A stretch of 40,181 nucleotides of DNA, from NCBI RefSeq assembly GCF_001982615.1, contig NZ_MLCO01000073.1:1-40181 (forward strand), in the 5' to 3' direction. The notes below the pieces were generated by a model. It saw nothing but the letters and a program-made list of their open reading frames with translations, did no database searches and was not told the origin of the DNA. Every line of letters begins with the position of its first letter. Within the stretch, counting starts at the first letter, position 1. Positions 1 to 8,332 of this stretch are shown piece after piece. This DNA is from Teichococcus deserti (GTDB taxonomy: Bacteria > Pseudomonadota > Alphaproteobacteria > Acetobacterales > Acetobacteraceae). The translations under genes and the position numbers were made by a program.

Positions 1-1
1 C

Positions 2-1192
2 CCCCTGCCCCTCGCCCCCTTCGAGACGCTGGCCGAGCGCATCCGCGCCCTCGAGGTCAACCAGATCGCCGAGATCGCCGACCTGGCGCGCGAGGACCCG
101 GCGGTGATCAAGCTGTGGATCGGCGAGGGCGACCTGCCGACGCCGCCCTTCGTGGTCGAGGCGGCGGCGGCCGCGATGCGCGCCGGCCACACCCGCTACA
201 CCTATGCGCTCGGCCTGCCGGCGCTGCGCCAGGCGCTGTCCGACTACCACCGCCGCCACTGGGGCGTGGAGGTGCCGGCCAGCCGCTTCACGGTGACCAC
301 CGGCGGCATGAACGCCATTATGCAGGGGCTGCAGGCCGTGCTCAGCCCGGGCGACGAGGTGATCTTCCCGGCGCCGCACTGGCCGAACCTGGCCGAGACG
401 GTGAAGGTGCTGGGCGGCACGCCGGTGCCGGTGGCGCTGCGCCAGGACCGCCCCGGCGCCTTCCGCCTGGATCTCGCCGATATCGAGGCCGCGATCACGC
501 CGAAGACCCGGGTGATCGCCATCAACTCGCCCTCCAACCCGACCGGCTGGGTGATGGGCAGGGCGGAGATGGTGGCGCTGCGCGACCTGGCCCGCCGCCA
601 CGGGCTGTGGATCCTCTCCGACGAGGTCTACAACCATTTCACCTACGGCAACGCCATCGCGCCCTCCTTCCTGGAAGTCTGTGACGCTCAGGACAGGCTC
701 CTGATTTCCAACACCTTTTCCAAGAACTGGGCGATGACCGGCTGGCGCGCCGGCTGGCTGGTCTTCCCCGAGGGGCTGGCGCCGGTCTTCGACAATCTCA
801 GCCAGTACAACACCACCTCGATCCCGACCTTCATCCAGCATGCCTGCGTGGCGGCGCTGGAGCAGGGCGACGACTTCATCCGCACCATGGTCGCGCGCTG
901 CCGCGACAGCCGCCGGATCTTCGCCGAGGGGCTGGCCGCGCTGCCGGGGGTGAAGGTGCAGCCGCCGGAGGGCAGCTTCTACGTGATGTTCGGCGTCGAG
1001 GGGGAGCACGACGCCAAGGCGCTGGCCGTCCGCGTGCTGCGCGAGGCGAAGGTGGGGCTGGCCCCCGGCACCGCCTTCGGCCCGGCCGGCCAGGGTCAGC
1101 TGCGGCTCTGCTTCGCCATCGACACCGCGCTGGCCGAGGAGGCGATGCGCCGCCTCGCGGCCTTCTTCCGGGCGCGCGCCGGCCTCGCCTAG
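2..1192 (+). CDS. PLP-dependent class I/II aminotransferase, 5' end cut by window
   Basis: Fold-type I aminotransferase that moves an amino group between an amino acid and a 2-oxo acid through pyridoxal phosphate in the cytoplasm. The reading frame is open back to base 2 and encodes typical N-terminal sequence (ETLAERIRALEVNQIAEIAD) before the first in-frame GTG at 104. The gene therefore begins upstream of the window, and 104 is not its true start. Visible family motifs are NSPSNPTG (PLP-binding Asn), SDEVYNHF (Asp and Tyr of the cofactor site), SNTFSKNW with the Schiff-base Lys at 722-724, and QLRLCF with the carboxylate-binding Arg near the C-terminus. Seen: 396 codons plus stop. The family is secure; the substrate (aspartate, aromatic or other) cannot be told from sequence alone. 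Confidence 0.93.
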   Translation, partial: PLPLAPFETLAERIRALEVNQIAEIADLAREDPAVIKLWIGEGDLPTPPFVVEAAAAAMRAGHTRYTYALGLPALRQALSDYHRRHWGVEVPASRFTVTTGGMNAIMQGLQAVLSPGDEVIFPAPHWPNLAETVKVLGGTPVPVALRQDRPGAFRLDLADIEAAITPKTRVIAINSPSNPTGWVMGRAEMVALRDLARRHGLWILSDEVYNHFTYGNAIAPSFLEVCDAQDRLLISNTFSKNWAMTGWRAGWLVFPEGLAPVFDNLSQYNTTSIPTFIQHACVAALEQGDDFIRTMVARCRDSRRIFAEGLAALPGVKVQPPEGSFYVMFGVEGEHDAKALAVRVLREAKVGLAPGTAFGPAGQGQLRLCFAIDTALAEEAMRRLAAFFRARAGLA

Positions 1193-1199
1193 AGCCGAT

Positions 1200-1227
1200 C
1201 CCGATCTGGTGGACTCACCAGATCGGG
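1200..1227. repeat. Perfect 12-bp inverted repeat after the aminotransferase
   Basis: CCCGATCTGGTG and CACCAGATCGGG pair perfectly around a GACT loop, starting 8 bases after the aminotransferase stop. The following AT-rich stretch (TAAAGATTTTGG, then AAAAAC) is poorer in T than a standard terminator. It could still end transcription, or be one copy of a dispersed intergenic palindrome. No second copy occurs in this window. Confidence 0.6.
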
Positions 1228-1291
1228 TAAAGATTTTGGAAAAACAGCAGTCTAGAGTGGCTGAACTGAGCCATGGCCAGCGGAAACCACC

Positions 1292-1735
1292 CTAGGCGAG
1301 CAGGTTCAGCAGCCCCCTGCCGGGCAAGGCGAGCAGCGCCATGCGCAGCCGCCCCTCCGGCAGGACCCTTGTCAGTTTCTTCGAGGGCGGCGCCTCGCCG
1401 GCACGGGCCGGCCGGCGCAGCGGCGCCAGCGCCCCCTCCCCTTCCTCGGCCAGGGCGGCGCGCAGCAGGTCGCGCAGCATCATCCGCCGGCCCGAACGGA
1501 GAGAAAGGCCGCCCAGCGACTCGGCGTCGGCCGACTCCAGCGCGATCCAGAGCTCATGCGGGTCCAGCACCAGGCAGGCGGCCCCCTGCCCTTCCAGGCT
1601 GGCGGCAACCAGGATGCCGGCCTGGCCGCGGCGGCGGCGCGCCAGCAGCTCGGACGGTGGCGGCAGGCGCAGCGGCGCCAGCGCGATGGCGATGGCGCGG
1701 CTTTCGGGCGGCGTGAAATGCAGGGCGGCGAGCAT
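1292..1735 (-). CDS. Hypothetical protein, 147 aa
   Basis: I do not recognise this protein. It is preferred over the overlapping plus-strand frames because its composition looks protein-like, with alternating hydrophobic strands (ILVAASLEGQG, ACLVLDPHELWIALES) and a charged amphipathic stretch, whereas the other frames are Arg/Pro/Ala-rich shadows. There is no signal peptide or membrane segment. It lies downstream of the transketolase on the same strand, with 65 bases between them that include an unusually AT-rich stretch (1760-1780) able to hold a promoter. The ribosome site before the ATG is weak (GGCGGG). It could also be a non-coding shadow. Confidence 0.45.
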   Translation of the reverse strand: MLAALHFTPPESRAIAIALAPLRLPPPSELLARRRRGQAGILVAASLEGQGAACLVLDPHELWIALESADAESLGGLSLRSGRRMMLRDLLRAALAEEGEGALAPLRRPARAGEAPPSKKLTRVLPEGRLRMALLALPGRGLLNLLA

Positions 1736-1800
1736 GGGCCCGCCGCTGATGCCGCAGCAATGTTAACGCTTAATAAATAAGACACCGTCTCTTTTTTGGC

Positions 1801-4203
1801 TCAACCCAGCAGCGCCTGGGCGCAGGCATCCAGGATGGCATCCGCATCCAGCCCGTATTCCCGGTAGAGGTCGGGGATGTCCCCAGCCTGGCCGAAACGG
1901 TCGACGCCGAGCGGCACCATGCGATGCCCGCGCACCCCGCCGATCCAGCCATGCGCCGCCGGATGGCCGTCGAGGATCGAGACGATGGCGGCATCCGCGG
2001 CCAGCGGCGCCAGCAGCCGCTCGATCGCCGAGGGTGTTGCCCCCGGACCGCGCCGCGCGGTGCGGCGCGAGGCGAGCCAGCCGGCCTGCAGCCGGTCGGG
2101 GCTGGTGATGGCCAGCAGCCCGGCGCCAGGCTCTTCCTCGCGCAGCATCTCGAAGGCGGCCATGGCCTCGGGCGCGACCGGCCCCTGATAGGCGATGGCG
2201 ATGCGGGAACCCTCGGCCGGGGGGACGGCCCAGTAGCCACCCTCGATCACCGCCGCCGGGTCGAGCTGCCGCTCGGGCTGGGCGATGCTGCGGGTCGACA
2301 GCCGCAGCCAGACCGCCGAGCCGTCGGGCTGCTGCATGTGGTGGAAGGCGTGGCGCAGCAGGATGGCGAGCTCGTCCAGATGGGCGGGCTCATAGGCCAC
2401 CAGCCGGTCCTGAGCGATGCCCAGCAGCGGCGTGTTGCTGCTCTGGTGCTGACCGCCCTCGGGGGCGAGGGTCAGGCCGGAGGGCGTCGAGACCAGCAGG
2501 AAGCGCGCATCCTGGTAGCAGGCATAGATCAGCGCATCGAGGCCGCGGTTGACGAAGGGGTCGTAGACCGTCCCCACGGGCAGCAGCCGCGCCCCGTGCA
2601 TCCGGTCCGCCAGCCCCAGCGCGCCGAGGACGAGGAAGAGATTCTGCTCGGCGATGCCCAGCTCCACGTGCTGGCCCTTCGGCGACATGCCCCAGCGCTG
2701 GGCGGAAGCCAACTTGGCATCCCGGAACACGTCGTTCTTCAGGTGGCGGTCGAAAATGCCGCGCCGGTTCACCCAGGGGCCGAGGCTGGTCGAGACGGTG
2801 ACGTCCGGGCTGGTGGTGACGATGCGGCTGGCCAGCGGCGCCAGCTCGCGGTTGCCGCGGCCGATCTCGGCCAGCATCTCGCCGAAGCCGGACTGGGTGG
2901 AGGCCATGCGGTTCGGCGCAAGCCGGGGCGCCGGCAGGGTCGGCGGCACCGGCACCGGCTCGGCCGAGAGGCAGCGGCCCTCAGGCGTCAGCGGCCGGGC
3001 GAAGGGCACTTTCGCCAGGAAGTCGCGCAGCTCGGGTTCGGGGATGTCGAGACCTTCGAACAGGTCCCATTCATGGCCCTCCCGGATGTTCTGCTCCGTC
3101 CGGAAAGAATCCATCTGCTCGCGGGTCATCAGCCCGGCATGATTGTCCTTGTGGCCAGCGAAGGGCAGGCCCATGCCCTTGACCGTATAGGCGATGAAGC
3201 AGGTCGGCTGGTCGCCAGCCGCCTCCTGGGCGCGGAACTGCTCGGTCAGCGTCTCGATGTCGTGGCCACCGAGATTGGTCATCAGCGCGCCGAGCTCGGC
3301 ATCGTCCAGCGGGTCGATGATGGCGCGGATGCCGGGGATGCGGCCGAGCTCGGCCAATAGGGCGGCGCGCCAGGCAGCACCCCCCTGGAAGGTCAGCGCC
3401 GAATAGAGGCTGTTCGGGCAGTCGTCGATCCAGCGGCGCAGATGCTCGCCATCCGGCCGGGCGAAGGCGGCCTCCAGCTTGCGGCCGTATTTCAGGGTGA
3501 CGACGTTCCAGCCCATGTCGCGGAACAGCCCCTCGATCCGGCCGAAGAGACGGTCGGGGACGACGCTGTCCAGGCTCTGCCGGTTGTAGTCGATGACCCA
3601 CCAGACATCGCGGATGTCGTGCTTCCAGCCTTCCAGCAGGGCCTCGTAGATATTGCCCTCATCGAGCTCGGCGTCGCCGACGATGGCGACGTGGCGGCCG
3701 CGCGCCATGCCGGGCCGCGCCAGGCCCTGCAGGTGGACATAGTCCTGCACCAGGGCGGCGAAGCTGGTCAGCGCCACGCCGAGCCCCACCGAACCCGTGG
3801 AGAAATCCACCTCGGCCCCGTCCTTGACCCGGCTCGGATAGGGCTGGATGCCGCCGAACTGCCGCAGCGTCGCCAGCTTGTCCCGCTCCTGCCGGCCCAG
3901 CAGGTAGTTCACGGCATGGAAGACGGGGCCGGCATGCGGCTTGACCGCGACGCGGTCCTCGGGGCGCAGGATGTCGAAATACAGCGCCGTCATGATGGCC
4001 GCGACCGAGGCAGAGGAAGCCTGGTGCCCGCCCACCTTCAGCCCGTCGCGGTTGGGCCGGATGTGGTTGGCGTTGTGGATGGTCCAGGCCGAGAGCCAGA
4101 GCAGCTTCTTTTCCAGCGCCTTCAGCACGGCCAGGCGGCGGTCGGGCTCCAGCGCGGCATCGGCTTCGGCGCGCAGGCCGCGCGGATCGGGCGTGGCGTT
4201 CAT
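1801..4203 (-). CDS. AceE-like transketolase family protein, 800 aa
   Basis: Thiamine-diphosphate enzyme that resembles the homodimeric pyruvate dehydrogenase E1 (AceE) more than classical transketolase. The ThDP site reads GDAELDEGN (176-184) followed by DYN (205-207). GGHQASSAS (58-66) matches the AceE N-terminal signature. The pyrimidine domain carries the cofactor-activating Glu in ELGIAEQN (514-521), followed by a transketolase C-terminal domain. The ATG at 4203 is chosen because residues upstream in the open frame (up to 4512) are low-complexity and overlap the region before the EAL gene. The C-terminal half of AceE-type enzymes binds E2; nothing here encodes E2 or E3. The substrate may be a 2-oxo acid or a sugar phosphate. 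It is divergent from the EAL gene with about 250 bases between them. Confidence 0.88.
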   Translation of the reverse strand: MNATPDPRGLRAEADAALEPDRRLAVLKALEKKLLWLSAWTIHNANHIRPNRDGLKVGGHQASSASVAAIMTALYFDILRPEDRVAVKPHAGPVFHAVNYLLGRQERDKLATLRQFGGIQPYPSRVKDGAEVDFSTGSVGLGVALTSFAALVQDYVHLQGLARPGMARGRHVAIVGDAELDEGNIYEALLEGWKHDIRDVWWVIDYNRQSLDSVVPDRLFGRIEGLFRDMGWNVVTLKYGRKLEAAFARPDGEHLRRWIDDCPNSLYSALTFQGGAAWRAALLAELGRIPGIRAIIDPLDDAELGALMTNLGGHDIETLTEQFRAQEAAGDQPTCFIAYTVKGMGLPFAGHKDNHAGLMTREQMDSFRTEQNIREGHEWDLFEGLDIPEPELRDFLAKVPFARPLTPEGRCLSAEPVPVPPTLPAPRLAPNRMASTQSGFGEMLAEIGRGNRELAPLASRIVTTSPDVTVSTSLGPWVNRRGIFDRHLKNDVFRDAKLASAQRWGMSPKGQHVELGIAEQNLFLVLGALGLADRMHGARLLPVGTVYDPFVNRGLDALIYACYQDARFLLVSTPSGLTLAPEGGQHQSSNTPLLGIAQDRLVAYEPAHLDELAILLRHAFHHMQQPDGSAVWLRLSTRSIAQPERQLDPAAVIEGGYWAVPPAEGSRIAIAYQGPVAPEAMAAFEMLREEEPGAGLLAITSPDRLQAGWLASRRTARRGPGATPSAIERLLAPLAADAAIVSILDGHPAAHGWIGGVRGHRMVPLGVDRFGQAGDIPDLYREYGLDADAILDACAQALLG

Positions 4204-4450
4204 CGGCTTCTCTCCCCGGGGGTTCGCGCCCCCTGGCTCGCGACATTCCTTGGACAGGCCATGGTGGACCGGAACGGGCGCCCGCCGCCAGAGCCCAGCG
4301 CGCGCGGCGGTCCGGCGCAACCCTGCCCCGCGGCGCGGGAGCGGCCAAAACGGGCGGCGGGAGGCGCAACGCGGCACCCGCCGCCCAACATATGACAATG
4401 AAGCATTCATGACTTTGGCGCAGAAGCGGCGCCCTGACAGGAGCCAGCGC

Positions 4451-5230
4451 ATGCCCGAGCCCGATTCCCACCCGCGCGGCTGCCGCGGCTGCGGCGCGGC
4501 GGCGCCCGCCACGCCGTCCCTGTCGATGGCCTTCCAGCCGATCCTGCGCTGCGATGAGGCCGGCCAGGGCCTCTATGCCTATGAGGCGCTGGTGCGCGGG
4601 CCAGCCGGGGAGAGCGCCGCCAGCGTGCTGGCCCGGATCTCGGACGAGAACCGCTACAGCTTCGACCAGCGCTGCCGCGTCACGGCCATCGAGCTGGCGA
4701 CGCGGCTGGGGCTGCTGGCGACGCCGGCGGCGCTGTCGATCAACTTCATGCCGAACGCCGTCTACGAGCCGCGCGCCTGCATCCGCGCCAGCCTGGACGC
4801 CGCCGAGCGGGTCGGCCTGCCGCGCGACCGGCTGATCTTCGAGTTCACCGAGACCGAGGCCATGGCCGATCCGGCGCATCTGCTGCGCATCCTGGCCAGC
4901 TACCGCGCTATGGGCTTCCGCACGGCGATCGACGATTTCGGCGCCGGCCATTCCGGCCTCAGCCTGCTGGCGGAGTTCCAGCCGGACACGGTGAAGCTGG
5001 ACATGGCGCTGATCCGCGGCGTCGACCGCGACCGGCCGCGCCAGATCATCCTGCGCCATGTCGCAGCCCTTTGCGCCGAGCTCGGCTGCGCCGTGGTGGC
5101 CGAGGGCGTCGAGACGGCGGCCGAGTTCCACATGCTGCGCCAGCTCGGCATCACCCTGTTCCAGGGCTATCTGCTGGGACGGCCCGGCTTCGAGCAGCTG
5201 CCCGTGCCGGTGCCGCCGCCCGGGGATTAG
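4451..5230 (+). CDS. EAL-domain cyclic-di-GMP phosphodiesterase, 259 aa
   Basis: Stand-alone EAL domain that would hydrolyse c-di-GMP to pGpG and so favour motility over biofilm. All catalytic and metal ligands are visible: EAL at 45-47, Asn98, Glu131, Asp161-Asp162 in DDFGAGHSG, Lys182, Glu218 in AEGVET, and Gln238 in FQGYLLGRP. It is therefore predicted active. No PAS, GGDEF, BLUF or membrane segment is attached; the only N-terminal oddity is a CRGC motif (residues 11-14) in a short tail. The start is chosen for AGGAG at 4439-4443, 7 bases before the ATG; an upstream in-frame ATG at 4410 is possible. The stop overlaps the stop of the convergent malonyl-CoA decarboxylase gene by four bases. 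Confidence 0.92.
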   Translation: MPEPDSHPRGCRGCGAAAPATPSLSMAFQPILRCDEAGQGLYAYEALVRGPAGESAASVLARISDENRYSFDQRCRVTAIELATRLGLLATPAALSINFMPNAVYEPRACIRASLDAAERVGLPRDRLIFEFTETEAMADPAHLLRILASYRAMGFRTAIDDFGAGHSGLSLLAEFQPDTVKLDMALIRGVDRDRPRQIILRHVAALCAELGCAVVAEGVETAAEFHMLRQLGITLFQGYLLGRPGFEQLPVPVPPPGD

Positions 5231-6624
5231 GGCCCGCTGCGGGCCAGCTTGCGCAGGGCGGTCGGCGCCGCCCGCGTGCCCTCGCCGACATAGGCCTCGT
5301 GGTAGTCCTCGATCTTCGCCGGGTCGTAGAGATAATTGACCATGAAGGCGAGGCTCTCGCGGATGCCCTTCTCCGAGATGTCGCCGCGCCAGCAGATGCG
5401 CTCGACCCGGGCGCCGTTCGACAGGTGGAAATGCCCCACCGGGTCGCGGGCGCGGCGGCCGCCGCGGCCGGTCTCCAGCACCAGGTAGCGGGCGCAGAGC
5501 CGGGTCAGCACCGGCTCGGCCTTGGCGCACCAGGATTCCGACAGCGGGCGGCGGTTGGCCAACAGCGCGCGCAGCGCCGCATTCCCGTCGGCCAGGCCCG
5601 AGGCCTCGGTCAGCAGCTTGTTCTCTTCCTCGGTCAGCAGCTTCGGCTCGGGCTCGATCAGCGCCTCCTCCAGCCAGCGGCGGAAGCCCGGGATCGGCGA
5701 CAGCGTCGAGAAGGTCTTCAGCTTCGGCAGCTCCTCCGACAGCAGGGCGACCACCCGCTTGATCAGGAAGTTGCCGAAGGAAATGCCGTCCAGCCCGCGC
5801 TGGCAGTTGTTGATCGAGTAGAAGATGGCGGTGTCCGCGGCGCGCGGGTCCTGCACCGGCGCCTTCTCGTCCAGCAGCTTCTGCACCGAGCCGGACAGGC
5901 CCTGGACCAGCGCCACCTCGACGAAGATCAGCGGCTCCTCCGGCATGCGCGGATGGAAGAAGGCATAGCAGCGGCGGTCGGAATCCAGCCGGTTCTTCAG
6001 GTCGCGCCAGGTGCGGATGCGGTGCACCGCCTCGTAGCCGACCAGCTTTTCCAGCAGGGCGGCGGGCGACTGCCAGTCGATGCGGCGCAGCTCCAGGAAG
6101 CCGAGGTCGAACCAGCTGGCCAGCAGCCCGCGCAGATCGGCGTCGAGCGCCTGCAGCATCGGGTCGCGCCCCATGCCGCGCAGCAGGTCGGCACGCAGGT
6201 CGACCAGGAACTTCACCCCGTCCGGGATGGTGGTCAGCTGGGTCAGCAGCCGCAGCCGCGGCGGCTCGAGGGTGCGGCGCAGCTTGGCCTTCGCCGCCGC
6301 GCGCGCCGCCGTGTCGGGGGCGGCGCTGACCTCGCGCATCGCGGCCTCGACGGCGGCAGGGTCGGAGTCGAAGCCAGCCAGCGCCTGGAAGAAGGCCATG
6401 CGGCCGGCCTCGTCCAGGGTGGTGTAGGACTGCGCCAGGCCGGCGGCGCGGGCGCGGGCCGAGACCTCGCCGCCGCGGGCCTCGAGGCAGGCGCGCATCC
6501 GCGATTCCCAGCTCGCATCCTCGGCCGGCGAGGAGACCGAGGAGGCCATGTCGCGCCAGAGCAGGGCGACGCGCTTCAGCGCGCGATCGAACAGGCCGGC
6601 TTCCGCCACGGCGATGTCGGACAT
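5227..6624 (-). CDS. Malonyl-CoA decarboxylase, 465 aa
   Basis: Converts malonyl-CoA to acetyl-CoA and CO2, drawing down malonyl-CoA or supporting growth on malonate. The N-terminal helical domain spans roughly 1-150 and the C-terminal acyltransferase-like catalytic domain 160-460. The catalytic pair is recognisable: Ser270 in FYSINNCQRGL and His400 in GHFHLSNGA, equivalent to Ser329 and His423 of the human enzyme as I recall the numbering. Length fits bacterial members. The start has a strong AAGGAGG five bases upstream. No malonyl-CoA synthetase or malonate transporter adjoins it, so a housekeeping role is as likely as malonate use. About 80 bases separate it from the upstream NAD(P)HX repair gene on the same strand. 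Confidence 0.95.
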   Translation of the reverse strand: MSDIAVAEAGLFDRALKRVALLWRDMASSVSSPAEDASWESRMRACLEARGGEVSARARAAGLAQSYTTLDEAGRMAFFQALAGFDSDPAAVEAAMREVSAAPDTAARAAAKAKLRRTLEPPRLRLLTQLTTIPDGVKFLVDLRADLLRGMGRDPMLQALDADLRGLLASWFDLGFLELRRIDWQSPAALLEKLVGYEAVHRIRTWRDLKNRLDSDRRCYAFFHPRMPEEPLIFVEVALVQGLSGSVQKLLDEKAPVQDPRAADTAIFYSINNCQRGLDGISFGNFLIKRVVALLSEELPKLKTFSTLSPIPGFRRWLEEALIEPEPKLLTEEENKLLTEASGLADGNAALRALLANRRPLSESWCAKAEPVLTRLCARYLVLETGRGGRRARDPVGHFHLSNGARVERICWRGDISEKGIRESLAFMVNYLYDPAKIEDYHEAYVGEGTRAAPTALRKLARSGP

Positions 6625-6701
6625 GGTGCCTCCTTCAGCGCTCCCGGCGATGGGCCGGGAGTGAAATCCGCAGAAACATATGGTGAGCAGCTTGCCCCAG
6701 C

Positions 6702-8150
6702 CTAGGGGCTGCTGGGAAGGGCCGAGGCAAGGCTTTTTCCGATTTCCGGAAAGAGATCCTCGGGCAGCAGCGGCGACCCGGCCGGCTGCCCGGCCAGCGC
6801 CCGCTGCGCCGCATCGCCATGCAGCCAGGCGGCGGCGCAGGCGGCGTCGAAAGCCCCCATCCCCTGCCCCAGCAGCCCGGCCGCCAGCCCGGCCAGCACG
6901 TCGCCGCTGCCGGCGGTGGCCAGCGCCGGCGGCGCGTTGTGGTTGATCGCGGCGCGCCCGTCGGGTGCCGCGATGATGCTGTCGGAGCCTTTCAGAAGGA
7001 TGACGGCGCCGGTCACATCCGCGGCCTTCCGCGCCGCCGCCAGCCGGTCGTCGCCGGGATCGCCGAAGACCCGCAGGAACTCGCCGGCATGCGGGGTCAG
7101 GATGGCGGCGCCCTGCAACCCGGCCGGATCGCCGGCGCAGGCGGTCAGCGCGCCGCCATCGGCGACGACCATCCGCCCGGCCCCGGTCACCCGGCGCAGC
7201 AGGGCACGGGTGGCATCGTCGGGCGGCAGGCCGGGGCCGAGCAGCCAGGGATCGCGGCGGCGGTCTTCCAGCAGGTGTTCGACGGCCTCGGTGGTGACCA
7301 TCAGCCCGGGCTCGCCGCCGCGCAGGATGGCGGCGGTGGCGGCGTCGTCGGTCGCCAGGCTGACCAGCCCGGCGCCGGCCCGCCGCGCCGCGCCCGCCGC
7401 CAGCCGCGCCGCCCCGGGCAGCGCCGCGCCGCAGGGGATGGTGACATGGCCGCGGCTGAACTTGTGGCTGCCGGAGTCGCGCAGCGGCGGGCGCCACAGG
7501 CCGGGGGCGTTGCCGAAGGCGCGTGGGGCAATGGCCTCCAGCACCGTATCGGGCAGGCCGATCTCGGCGAGCACCGTCTCGCCGCAGAGGTCGCGGCCCG
7601 GCAGCAGCAGGTGGCCGGGCTTGCGGCGGAAGAAGGTGACGGTCAGCGCCGCCTGGGGCGCGTAGCCCAGGATGCCGCCGGTCGCGCCGTCGACGCCCGA
7701 GGGGATGTCGACCGCCACCAGCGGCGCCCGCACCGATCGCAGAAGCTGCGCGACGTCGCCCGACAGCGGCCGCGACAGGCCGGCCCCGAACAGCGCATCG
7801 ACCACCAGGGCCGCGCGCCCGACCTCGGCCGCGGCGAAGGGCACCACCGGGCCGCGCCAGCGGGCGGCGGCCGCGGCGGCGTCGCTGCCCGGCCGCGGCG
7901 GGGCCAGCGGCGCCATGGCGACCGGCCAGCCGGCCTGCTCGAGCAGCCGCGCCAGCACATAGCCGTCGCCGCCATTGTTGCCGGGTCCGGCCAGGACCAG
8001 GGTGCGGCGGGGAGAGAAGCGGCGGCGCACCGCCTCGGCGACGGCACGGCCGGCGGCCAGCATCAGCGCCTCGCCCGAACGGCCGGCCGCGATGGCGGCG
8101 GCGTCGGCGCGGCCCATTTCTTCCGGTGTCAGCAAGGCGTGGCGGTTCAT
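6702..8150 (-). CDS. nnr: Bifunctional NAD(P)HX epimerase / ADP-dependent dehydratase, 482 aa
   Basis: Repairs hydrated NADH and NADPH. The N-terminal YjeF_N half (about 1-215) epimerises R- and S-NAD(P)HX, and the C-terminal ribokinase-like half (about 225-480) dehydrates S-NAD(P)HX with ADP. Motifs seen: GPGNNGGDGY (55-64) in the epimerase, and LLGPGL (303-308), LTPHAGEF (351-358) and GSGDVLAG (414-421) in the dehydratase, with the last Asp as expected catalytic base. Length is that of the normal fusion. The first ATG of the frame is used; its ribosome site is weak. It is divergent from the ABC transporter genes, leaving about 180 bases for two promoters. Confidence 0.95.
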   Translation of the reverse strand: MNRHALLTPEEMGRADAAAIAAGRSGEALMLAAGRAVAEAVRRRFSPRRTLVLAGPGNNGGDGYVLARLLEQAGWPVAMAPLAPPRPGSDAAAAAARWRGPVVPFAAAEVGRAALVVDALFGAGLSRPLSGDVAQLLRSVRAPLVAVDIPSGVDGATGGILGYAPQAALTVTFFRRKPGHLLLPGRDLCGETVLAEIGLPDTVLEAIAPRAFGNAPGLWRPPLRDSGSHKFSRGHVTIPCGAALPGAARLAAGAARRAGAGLVSLATDDAATAAILRGGEPGLMVTTEAVEHLLEDRRRDPWLLGPGLPPDDATRALLRRVTGAGRMVVADGGALTACAGDPAGLQGAAILTPHAGEFLRVFGDPGDDRLAAARKAADVTGAVILLKGSDSIIAAPDGRAAINHNAPPALATAGSGDVLAGLAAGLLGQGMGAFDAACAAAWLHGDAAQRALAGQPAGSPLLPEDLFPEIGKSLASALPSSP

Positions 8151-8332
8151 GGGCGAAGGCTAGTCCAGCGGATCCACCGACGGAACGCCCACGCCGCGCC
8201 CGGCGTTGCCCCAGGTACCCCAGCGACCCCGGGGAGAATTGTGACGAAAATCATGCAGCCCTGCGCAATCGGCTCTCGCGGCAGCGGGCCGTTTCCTGGC
8301 AAAGGGGGCCCCGCCGCCGGGGATGTCGTGAC

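Noticed and set aside
1273-1780. Three plus-strand open frames opposite the 147-residue hypothetical
   Set aside because: Extremely Arg/Ala/Pro/Ser-rich; the minus-strand frame has a more natural protein composition.
4204-4512. Longer N-terminus for the transketolase-like gene
   Set aside because: The extension is Arg/Gly/Pro-rich, lies in the divergent promoter region and has no family similarity.
8126-8332. Extended start for the ABC ATPase gene
   Set aside because: The upstream residues are not conserved-looking and overlap the promoter region and start of the divergent NAD(P)HX repair gene.
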